This document shows, piece after piece, positions 16,707 to 24,106 of a stretch of 64,000 nucleotides of DNA. Numbering within the stretch: the first letter of the stretch is position 1; each line of letters opens with the position of its first letter. The stretch covers positions 62,001 through 126,000 of the forward strand of contig JACPUX010000052.1 of assembly GCA_016192065.1 (NCBI GenBank), written 5' to 3'. The position numbers and the translations under genes were made by a program. The stretch comes from Betaproteobacteria bacterium (GTDB lineage: Bacteria; Pseudomonadota; Gammaproteobacteria; Burkholderiales; Casimicrobiaceae). The notes under the pieces are model-generated. The model made no database searches, had not been told where the DNA came from, and saw nothing but the letters and a program-made list of their open reading frames with translations.

Positions 16707-16731
16707 CCGGCCCCGGTAGTTCCGGGGCCGG
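16707..16731. terminator. Strong intercistronic hairpin after the EB_dh gene
   Basis: CCGGCCCCGG-TAGTT-CCGGGGCCGG, a perfect 10-bp GC stem, 6 bp after the EB_dh stop and before the next gene's ribosome-binding site. No T-run follows. It more likely stabilises the upstream message or attenuates read-through, making the first cistron more abundant, than terminates fully. Confidence 0.5.
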
Positions 16732-16764
16732 GCCGCTTTCTGTCCATCGATTGGAGAACCTGAA

Positions 16765-17115
16765 ATGTCGCAACAAGCCAAGCGTAGCCTCCTGATCGCG
16801 TTCGTCGCCTTCGCCGGCCTCTATCTGTCGATGCCTGCCCTCGCTCAGGTGGACGCTGAGGCGGCAGAAAACGTCTTCAAAGACAACGACTGCCACAAGT
16901 GCCACCACGCGACCAAGGCCAAGAAAGGCCCTTCGCTGAAGAAAATCGCCGCCAAGTACAAGGAGAAGAAACTCGACGAGAAGGAGGCCATCAAGCACAT
17001 GACCGCCGGACAAAAGGTGAAGCTCGACGACGGCAAGGAAGAGGACCACAAGATCATCGACACCAAGGACGCCAAGGTGCAGACCAACGTCGCTCGATGG
17101 ATGCTCTCCCATTGA
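16765..17115 (+). CDS. Small monohaem cytochrome c
   Basis: 116 residues with a cleavable signal peptide (ending PALAQ) and one haem motif, CHKCH, near residues 43-47. The mature part is very rich in Lys, Glu and Asp, so it is a soluble periplasmic carrier. A Met (HMTAGQKV) can serve as distal ligand. It is sandwiched between the EB_dh lipoprotein and the nine-haem membrane cytochrome. The obvious role is shuttling electrons between them. Confidence 0.88.
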   Translation: MSQQAKRSLLIAFVAFAGLYLSMPALAQVDAEAAENVFKDNDCHKCHHATKAKKGPSLKKIAAKYKEKKLDEKEAIKHMTAGQKVKLDDGKEEDHKIIDTKDAKVQTNVARWMLSH

Positions 17116-17135
17116 CCTGAAAGGGGCGCCGGACC

Positions 17136-19112
17136 ATGAATAGGGGAACTCTCCTGTCGCTGTTTCTGGCCGGCGCCGCCTGTCTGGCGTGGCTTGCGCC
17201 GTCATCAGTTTTCGCCGTCGCGGACAAGCTCGACAACGTCGGCTGCCTCGAATGCCACGAGAGCGGCAAAAAGAAAATCGAAGTGCCAGGCAAGGACGGC
17301 GAAAAGCGCGCTCTGGCGCACATCAACACCGGCAAGTTCACCAAGAGCACTCACGGCGAGATGCCCTGCGTCGCCTGTCATACGGAGATCGTCGACAGCC
17401 AGGTCAACCACGCCAAGGCGAAGGACGCCAAGCCAGCCAATTGCGTTTCCTGCCACCAGGCGCTCTGGGAGAACGTCAAGAAGGAGAAGCTCACCGAGGA
17501 AAAGGAGCGCCTGGGCCTGGTGGTCAAGAACATCGAAGCCTACAAGAACTCCTTCCACGCCAAGCCGGACAAGGACGATCCTTCGCGGCCGATGGCCACC
17601 TGCGAGGATTGCCATAGTTCCCACGAATTCAACGTGCCGCCCAAGGGAACGACGCGTCGCACCGTCTGGCACAAGGGCATTCCGGACACCTGCGGCGCGA
17701 AATGCCATGAAGACCAGCTCGACGCCTATACCGCCTCGGTCCACGGCGAGGAAGTGCTCGAAAAGGGCAACGTCAAGGGCGCGGTGTGCACCGACTGCCA
17801 CACCTCGCACAGCATCGCCGGCACCGCTTCCGAATCCTTCAAGCTCGCCAACGTCCAGGCCTGCGGCGACTGCCACAAGGAACGGCTGACGACCTTTTCC
17901 GACACCTATCACGGCCAGGTGCGGGGCCTCGGCTACGCCTATGCAGCCAAGTGCGCCGACTGCCACGAGAGCCACAAGATCCTGCCGGCCGACCATCCGA
18001 AATCCACGATCAACCCGAAGAACTTGCTGAAGACCTGCACCAAGTGCCACAGCGACAAGAAGCCGGGCATGCGCGACGCCACGCCGGGCTTCGTCACGTT
18101 CGGCCCGCACGCCAACAGCCACGACTTCGAGAAGTATCCGCAGATGTGGATCGCCTCGAAGTTCATGATCGGGCTGCTGATCTTCGTCTTCGCCTTCTTC
18201 TGGGCGCATTCCGGGCTGTGGTATTACCGCGAATGGCAGGACCGCCGGCAAGGCAAGCGCGCGCGGTTTGTCGACGTCGCCGCGCTCGGACTCGATCCGG
18301 CCAAGCACTTCCGGCGCTTCCACTGGGGCTGGCGCATCGGCCACCTGGTCTTCGCCCTGGTCACCATGACCCTGGTGTTGACCGGCACCACCGCCTTGTT
18401 CGCCCACAGTCCCTGGGCACCGACCGTGGCCCAGATGCTCGGCGGACCGAAAGTGCTCGGCCTCGTCCACCGCGTCGCCGCCGCCCTGTTCATCGGCATC
18501 TTCGTCATCCACTTCATCTACGTGATGCAGAAGCTCTTGCGCGACAGGAGCTTCCGTTGGTTCGGGCCGGATTCGCTGATTCCGAACTGGAAGGACTTCA
18601 GCGACTGCTGGGGCATGTTCAAGTGGTTCGTAGGCCGTGGGCCGCGGCCGCAATTCGACCGCTGGGCCTACTACGAGAAATTCGACTATTGGGCGGTGTT
18701 CTGGGGTGTGAACATCATCGGCTGGAGCGGTCTGATGCTGGCCTTCCCGCACGTCACGGCGAAGTACCTGCCCGGCTGGGTGTTCAATGTCGGCACGCTA
18801 GTGCACGGCGAAGAAGCCTTCCTTGCGGCGGTGTTCCTGTTCACCGTGCATTTCTTCAACAACCACTTCCGCCCCGACAAGCTGCCGCCGCCGGACGTGG
18901 TGATGTTCACTGGCACGCAATCGTTCGACGAGTTCCGCCACGACCATCCGGCGCACTTCCAGCGCTTGATGGAATCGGGCGAGCTGCAGAAGTATCTGGT
19001 CGAGCAACCGTCGCGCCCGTTCCATATCGGCTCGGTGATCCTCGGGCTGACCCTGATTGGCATCGGCCTGCTGCTGCTAGTTCTGGTGGGAATCGGCTTC
19101 TTCAGCGGATAG
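17136..19112 (+). CDS. Nine-haem cytochrome c fused to a membrane cytochrome b
   Basis: 658 residues with a signal peptide. The periplasmic half has eight CXXCH sites (Cys at 37, 78, 103, 156, 218, 243, 273 and 301) and one CX3CH (CGAKCH, 186-191), with many extra His for axial ligation. From about residue 340 it has five or more membrane helices of the cytochrome b561/PhsC/FdnI type, with conserved His in HWGWRIGHLV, LVHRVAAALF and FTVHFFNNHFRPD. Such fusions oxidise or reduce quinone in the membrane and wire it to the periplasm. It closes the sigma-54-controlled module and is the natural quinol:cytochrome c link. The final electron acceptor or donor is unknown. Confidence 0.85.
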   Translation: MNRGTLLSLFLAGAACLAWLAPSSVFAVADKLDNVGCLECHESGKKKIEVPGKDGEKRALAHINTGKFTKSTHGEMPCVACHTEIVDSQVNHAKAKDAKPANCVSCHQALWENVKKEKLTEEKERLGLVVKNIEAYKNSFHAKPDKDDPSRPMATCEDCHSSHEFNVPPKGTTRRTVWHKGIPDTCGAKCHEDQLDAYTASVHGEEVLEKGNVKGAVCTDCHTSHSIAGTASESFKLANVQACGDCHKERLTTFSDTYHGQVRGLGYAYAAKCADCHESHKILPADHPKSTINPKNLLKTCTKCHSDKKPGMRDATPGFVTFGPHANSHDFEKYPQMWIASKFMIGLLIFVFAFFWAHSGLWYYREWQDRRQGKRARFVDVAALGLDPAKHFRRFHWGWRIGHLVFALVTMTLVLTGTTALFAHSPWAPTVAQMLGGPKVLGLVHRVAAALFIGIFVIHFIYVMQKLLRDRSFRWFGPDSLIPNWKDFSDCWGMFKWFVGRGPRPQFDRWAYYEKFDYWAVFWGVNIIGWSGLMLAFPHVTAKYLPGWVFNVGTLVHGEEAFLAAVFLFTVHFFNNHFRPDKLPPPDVVMFTGTQSFDEFRHDHPAHFQRLMESGELQKYLVEQPSRPFHIGSVILGLTLIGIGLLLLVLVGIGFFSG

Positions 19113-19267
19113 CCGGCGCCGCCGAAGCCGAGATCGGCCGGCATCCCTGGCCAGGTTGCCTTTACCCCCCGACGCCCGCTCCAGCACGTGCGGCAGCGCG
19201 CACCTTGCCGGGCCGGGGTGCAGCCTCGATCGTGGTGAAGGCCTCCGGCGCGAGTGGGCAGGGGTGT

Positions 19268-20041
19268 TCATGCGACACCTGTTGCCGCCTGCTCTTCGCT
19301 CCAACGAAGACTGCGATAATCAAAGCCTCCCGCCAAGGTCGGTTTGACGATTTCAAAATAGGGCGAGATGTCGAAATCGCGGGGCACGAACAAGCTGTGA
19401 TGCCGGATGTGCAGGATTTCGTCGTAGCATTCGTTGCAATCCTCGCGCGGCGCGGGGCGTCGCGTGATTTGCGGCAGTATCGGGTAGCGTACGGACTGAA
19501 AGGCCTGGGCGATCAGGGTCGAGCAGATCGCTCGGGTGGGGTCGCCGCTGCCCAGCGCCAGCATGCGGCGCCGCCAGCGCATCGGCACCGGCGGCTGCGG
19601 CAGAAGGTAGCGCACCAGATCGAAGATGTTCTTCAGATCATAACGCTGACCGAGGCGAGCCAGGCTGTGGTCGATGATGCGGCGCAGATCTTCATCGCGC
19701 AAGCCCACGGGGCGGCAAATGCGAGTATGCAGGGCCGCGTATTTTTCCAGCGGCACGGCCAGGACCCCCTGGACCACGTCGGCCTCGATCAGCCACTGGC
19801 GCGTCTCCTTGACGGGCAGCACATCACCCACGTACAAAGCGGCGTGTGACCAGGTGGACTGGCTCAAGTACTTGATGGCTTTACTGAAGCGCGTGTTGCC
19901 TTCGACCAGCAGCACGTCGCCGGGCCGGATGGTGGCCGCCAGCGCCTCGTAATTGCTGGTGGCCAGCGGCTGGTAGCGCGGATCGGCCTGGCTGAGGTAG
20001 CGGGCCAGGCGGTTCCCCAAGCGGCTCAATATCGGGTTCAT
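19268..20041 (-). CDS. YiiX/YebB-like NlpC/P60-superfamily cysteine hydrolase
   Basis: 257 residues of the permuted papain-like fold. IRPGDVLLVEG opens the domain, the catalytic His is in STWSHAALYVG and the catalytic Cys in RAICSTLIAQAF. This order (His before Cys) is the circularly permuted arrangement of YiiX-type proteins. The start is ATG 20041 (MNPILSRL) after a GAAAGGGCG site. Members hydrolyse peptide or acyl bonds of cell-wall or lipid substrates; the substrate is unknown. No signal peptide is evident. It stands alone between the cytochrome module and a divergent DUF3047 gene. Confidence 0.78.
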   Translation of the reverse strand: MNPILSRLGNRLARYLSQADPRYQPLATSNYEALAATIRPGDVLLVEGNTRFSKAIKYLSQSTWSHAALYVGDVLPVKETRQWLIEADVVQGVLAVPLEKYAALHTRICRPVGLRDEDLRRIIDHSLARLGQRYDLKNIFDLVRYLLPQPPVPMRWRRRMLALGSGDPTRAICSTLIAQAFQSVRYPILPQITRRPAPREDCNECYDEILHIRHHSLFVPRDFDISPYFEIVKPTLAGGFDYRSLRWSEEQAATGVA

Positions 20042-20244
20042 GAACGCTTCGCCCTTTCGTCGATCGCAAGCGGCGGGTGTAGGACCATTAGACTGGCCAG
20101 ACCGCAAGAACTTACAGTTCACCCGGCGCGGTGTCCACTGCCCGATTGCGCGTGCCGGGCCACCACCGGGTTCGTGGTGTAAGGTTTTTTGGGGTCGCGC
20201 CGTCTAATGCCGGTCGATCCTGTCTTCGGCTGGGAGTTTTGCTC

Positions 20245-21114
20245 ATGTTTGCGACCATCGAATCCAATTCGTGCCGCGCCTTGTGTCGTTCTTGTCGCCT
20301 TGGCTCGTTTGGGCCACTTCGGAACGGTTGGTGCTGGTTCGGTGGGTTTCCCCTGAGCTTGGGCCGCCAGTTGGGGGCGACGGGGTGGCCGAGACCGGGT
20401 CGCTGGTGGATTCTCTTGGTCTTGGCGCTCGCCGCCGGAGTGCAGGCCGAACCCGTTTGGGTTGGGCGGTTCCCGTCCGCCGGAGAGATTCCCGCACCCT
20501 GGCAATTGGAGAAGCTGAACCAGGATATTCCAGCAACGCGTTACCGACTGCGTGAATGGGACGGAGTGAACGCGGTGGAAGCTCATGCCCTCGGCAGCAT
20601 GGCGCTATTGGGGCGGCCGCTGACCATCGATCTGGTCAAGACCCCTGTCCTTTGCTGGCGCTGGCGCATCGACGCACCCTTGAAGAAGGCCGACATGACC
20701 AGAAAATCCGGCGACGATTATGCCGCGCGCGTCTACCTCAGTTTTGCCGTGCCGCCCGATACTCTGAGCCTGGGCACCCGCCTGGCTCTGGGCGTGGCGC
20801 GTGCGCTACGGGGCGACCAAGTGCCCGATGCGGCGATCAACTACATCTGGGACAACCGGCATCCCGTGGGCACCTGGCAGGCCAATACCTATACCGATCG
20901 CGCACGCATGCGGGTCACGCGCAGCGGTGCGGCCGACGCCGGGCGTTGGGTGAGCGAGCGGCGGCAGGTCGCGGACGACTTTCGACAGGCCTTTGGGCAC
21001 GCTCCGCTGCGCCTGACCGGTATCGCCCTGGCGAGCGACACCGACAATACTGGCGAAGAAGCGCACGCGGGCTTCGCTGATTTTCGTTTCGTGGGGCGGG
21101 AGGAAGCGTGCTGA
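20245..21114 (+). CDS. Secreted DUF3047 protein
   Basis: 289 residues from ATG 20245, which has a GGGAG site. A hydrophobic segment (RWWILLVLALAAGVQA) near residues 53-68 is probably a signal peptide, so initiation at TTG 20359 or 20371 is possible and would shorten the odd Cys/Trp-rich N-region. The mature part matches DUF3047 (RYRLREWDGVNAVEAHALGSM, LCWRWRIDAPL, DDYAARVYLSF, ALASDTDNTGE). These proteins are periplasmic and uncharacterised. The family is carbohydrate-binding-like in fold, by inference only. Confidence 0.75.
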   Translation: MFATIESNSCRALCRSCRLGSFGPLRNGWCWFGGFPLSLGRQLGATGWPRPGRWWILLVLALAAGVQAEPVWVGRFPSAGEIPAPWQLEKLNQDIPATRYRLREWDGVNAVEAHALGSMALLGRPLTIDLVKTPVLCWRWRIDAPLKKADMTRKSGDDYAARVYLSFAVPPDTLSLGTRLALGVARALRGDQVPDAAINYIWDNRHPVGTWQANTYTDRARMRVTRSGAADAGRWVSERRQVADDFRQAFGHAPLRLTGIALASDTDNTGEEAHAGFADFRFVGREEAC

Positions 21115-21257
21115 GCTGGGCAGGTAGGGCTTGCTGCGAGATCCGTGCGATTCAAGCGGGAAGGCGCGATCGCCTGCCTGCGGGCGCGGTACAAAAAACC
21201 GATCAAGCGCGACTTCCACGGCAGGGGACAAAGCGCGTCGTGGTTCCCGAGAGCGTA

Positions 21258-21713
21258 TCAGCGTCGACCCAGTAGGCGGCCCATTGGTTTGAGGGGCGCA
21301 TCCGCGCACCAGGCGTACAGGGCGTCGTAGAGCACCATGCCGTGGCGCAGCATCTCGTGGTCGTCGCTGAAGTTGAGCGAGAGTCCTTTTGAAACGGCGA
21401 GCAGACCGGCTGCTTCTTGGGCCAGTTGCGGCTGACCGCAATCGGCAGCACGCACGATGAGGGCCAACTTCTCCAGAGCAGCATCTCGCAGGGCGTATTG
21501 GGCGATGAAAGCATCGAAGCTGCAACGATCGCCTTGGTGGCCTAACTCGACGCCCGGCACGTCATAAGGCGTTGCGCCGATTTCGGCGGCGATTTTCGAC
21601 ACTTCGCCGGCCGGTACGTAAAGAAATTCCGGGTTGTCGTCGATGAATCGCGCGACCAGCCATGGACAGGCGATGCGATCGATTTTCGGGCGTTCCCGGG
21701 TAATCCACTTCAT
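21258..21713 (-). CDS. chrB: ChrB C-terminal-type chromate resistance protein
   Basis: 151 residues equal to the C-terminal domain of ChrB (RIACPWLVARFIDDNPEF, GVELGHQGDRCSFDAFI). The N-terminal DNA-binding part of full-length ChrB is absent. Last gene of a minus-strand operon with chrA and an MBL-fold protein. ChrB-type proteins regulate or assist chromate efflux. Confidence 0.85.
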   Translation of the reverse strand: MKWITRERPKIDRIACPWLVARFIDDNPEFLYVPAGEVSKIAAEIGATPYDVPGVELGHQGDRCSFDAFIAQYALRDAALEKLALIVRAADCGQPQLAQEAAGLLAVSKGLSLNFSDDHEMLRHGMVLYDALYAWCADAPLKPMGRLLGRR

Positions 21714-21724
21714 GATTGCTCCTT

Positions 21725-22660
21725 TCAGAAGTTCTCGGCTTCACTCTCCAAAAAGGCTTGATAGGCGTTGCGGCCGTTCAAGTCGGCGAAATTGGCCAGT
21801 GTCTTCCAGGGCGCGGCATCAAAACTAGCCTTCGCCGATTCGAGATCGATGCCCTTCTTCACCGCTTCGTCCATGTGGGCTGCCAGCCGCGCCAAATAAT
21901 CGCGCGTCGGGTGTTCGAAGTCGGCGAGGGGACCGGGTGCGCCGTGGCCCGGTACGAACACCGCGGCGTCACTCGCGCGCAGGGCTTCGTAAGCCGCCAG
22001 CCAGGCGCGCACGCTGCCGTCTGGAATGAGAGCGGGCAGACGTCCGCGGTAGAGAATGTCGCCGGCGAATACGACGCGATCGGGGTGCGATTCCACGACG
22101 AGACTACCTTTGGTGTGGGCGGTTCCGAGGTGACGCACGCGCAGCACCACGCCGCCGAGATCGAGCTCGACCGTTTCGCCTGCGGCGAGCAAGCGGTCCG
22201 GGGCCGCCGGTGCCGCGAAGCTGGTCACGCCGAGGGTGCTTGCCGCTTGGGCGGCCATGGCGCGACCGTCGTTGGCCATGCGCTGCGCGGCCTCCCGGCT
22301 GGCGAGAATTTGCGCGCCGGCCGCGCCGAACACCCGATTGCCAAGGAAGCGATGGGGCTGGGAATTGGTGTTGATCACATAACGAATCGGCGCCGCCGTC
22401 AGCTTGCGGACATGGCGCAACATCGCCTGGGCCATGTCGGGAGAGTAACCGCTGTCGATGATGGCGACGCTTTGGGTTCCCACGATGAAGCCCAGATTCA
22501 TGCGAAAGCCGCCGTTCTCCCGTGTGGGGCCGCCATAGGGACCGATCCAGGCCCAGGCGTGCGGTGATAGCGGACGCGGCTCCGGGAAGGTGTCCGCAAG
22601 GCTCGGCGAAGTCGAGAGCAAACCAGCAAAGAAGCTCAGGCTGCGCAATAGGGCCTTCAT
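21725..22660 (-). CDS. Secreted metallo-beta-lactamase-fold protein with altered metal motif
   Basis: 311 residues with a signal peptide (SFFAGLLSTSPSLA). The MBL fold is clear: VGTQSVAIIDSG, LGTAHTKGSLVV, VVFAGDILYRG, VFVPGHGAPG. But the hallmark HxHxDH is NSQPHR (residues 99-104), while the later His (AHT), Asp (GDI) and His (GHG) remain. Zinc binding at site 1 is therefore doubtful. It lies 8 bp after chrA and 11 bp before chrB. A role in chromate stress is inferred only from position. Confidence 0.8.
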   Translation of the reverse strand: MKALLRSLSFFAGLLSTSPSLADTFPEPRPLSPHAWAWIGPYGGPTRENGGFRMNLGFIVGTQSVAIIDSGYSPDMAQAMLRHVRKLTAAPIRYVINTNSQPHRFLGNRVFGAAGAQILASREAAQRMANDGRAMAAQAASTLGVTSFAAPAAPDRLLAAGETVELDLGGVVLRVRHLGTAHTKGSLVVESHPDRVVFAGDILYRGRLPALIPDGSVRAWLAAYEALRASDAAVFVPGHGAPGPLADFEHPTRDYLARLAAHMDEAVKKGIDLESAKASFDAAPWKTLANFADLNGRNAYQAFLESEAENF

Positions 22661-22668
22661 GCCGTGGC

Positions 22669-24024
22669 CTAGCGGATGAATGCGCTGAGCAGGCCGAGCA
22701 GCGCGCAGCCGCCGATCACCGGCATGATGCCGATCTTGTAGCGCAACAAGGCGATGGCGGCCGCCAGGCCGATGAGCGCGGAAAACCACTCGAAGTCTCC
22801 GGCGAAGGGGCGGGCGGGCGTAGCTTGCGGCCACAGGACGTGCCAGGCAAAAAATACCGCGAGGTTGACGATGACGCCGACCACGGCGGCGGTAATGCCG
22901 GTCAGCGGGGCGGTGAATTTAATGTCGCCGTGGGTGGCTTCCACGAGCGGACCGCCGATGAGAATGAAGAGAAAGGAGGGCAGGAAAGTAAAGAAGGTGG
23001 CCGCCGCCGCGCCTGCCGCGCCAGCGAGGAACAGCGATTCGGGGCCGAAGATTGCCTTGGTCCAGCCGCCCACGAAACCGACGAAGGCCACCACCATGAT
23101 CAGGGGCCCGGGCGTAGTTTCGCCCAGGGCGAGGCCGTCGATCATCTGAGTGCCGGTGATCCAGCCGTAGTGCTCCACACCACCTTGATAAACATAGGGC
23201 AGCACCGCGTAGGCGCCGCCAAAAGTGAGTAAGGCGGCCTTGGTGAAGAACCAACCCATTTGAGCCAACACGCCGTTCCAACTGCTTTGTGCCGTCAGCA
23301 GTGCCAAAGTACCGCCCCAAAGCCCCAAACCCACAGCGCTATAGCCCACCAGTCGCGCCCAGGAGAAGCGCACCCAGGCGGGGGGCGGCGTATCGTCGTC
23401 GATGAGGGCGGGGCCGAAGTGCTGATCGGTCGGGCCGTGGCTGCCCCCGCCTTGGAACTTGTGCGGTGCCACTTGTCCGCCGACATAACCCAGGAAAGCG
23501 GCACCAAGGACGATGGCCGGGAAGGGGACCTCGAAGGCGAAGATAGCGATGAAGGCGGCCGCGGCCATCGACCAAAGCAGACCGTTTTTCAGCGCCCGGG
23601 AGCTGATGCGCCAGGCGGCGAAAATGACGATGGCGGTCACCGCCGGTTTGATGCCATAAAGAACCCCGGCCACCAGCGGCAGGTGGCCCGCGGCCAGATA
23701 AACCCAAGTGAGCAGGATGAGCAGGACGAGCGAGGGCAGCACGAACAACACGCCGGCGATGATGCCGCCCAGCGTGCGGTGCATCATCCAGCCGATGTAC
23801 ACCGCGAGCTGCGTGGCCTCGGGACCGGGCAGCAACATGCAGTAGTTGAGCGCATGCAGAAAGCGCCGCTCGGAAATCCAGCGCCGTCGTTCGACCAACT
23901 CCTGGTGCATCATGGCGATCTGCCCCGCGGGGCCACCGAAGCTGATGAAGCCGAGCTTGAGCCAGTAGCGGAAGGCTGCGCCGAAAGTGGGTGCGGGCGG
24001 CGGGGGGGTGGGGAAGTTACTCAA
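22669..24024 (-). CDS. chrA: Chromate transporter ChrA (two-domain)
   Basis: 451 residues with two homologous CHR halves: FRYWLKLGFISFGGPAGQIAMMH and, in the second half, FTKAALLTFGGAYAVLPYV, each followed by several helices and a GPL/PGP motif (LLPGPEATQLAVYIG; TTPGPLIMVVAFVG). This is the long-chain CHR family that exports chromate with the membrane potential. The start is TTG 24024 with a good AGGAGAG site. First gene of the chrA-MBL-chrB unit. The loop with DDDTPPP separates the halves. Confidence 0.92.
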   Translation of the reverse strand: MSNFPTPPPPAPTFGAAFRYWLKLGFISFGGPAGQIAMMHQELVERRRWISERRFLHALNYCMLLPGPEATQLAVYIGWMMHRTLGGIIAGVLFVLPSLVLLILLTWVYLAAGHLPLVAGVLYGIKPAVTAIVIFAAWRISSRALKNGLLWSMAAAAFIAIFAFEVPFPAIVLGAAFLGYVGGQVAPHKFQGGGSHGPTDQHFGPALIDDDTPPPAWVRFSWARLVGYSAVGLGLWGGTLALLTAQSSWNGVLAQMGWFFTKAALLTFGGAYAVLPYVYQGGVEHYGWITGTQMIDGLALGETTPGPLIMVVAFVGFVGGWTKAIFGPESLFLAGAAGAAAATFFTFLPSFLFILIGGPLVEATHGDIKFTAPLTGITAAVVGVIVNLAVFFAWHVLWPQATPARPFAGDFEWFSALIGLAAAIALLRYKIGIMPVIGGCALLGLLSAFIR

Positions 24025-24106
24025 GGACGCTCTCCTGCCGGAGGTCGCTGTAGACGCGGTTGATCGACACGCTGCCGGTGAAAGCGCGCATTTTGCCCAG
24101 GGAGGT

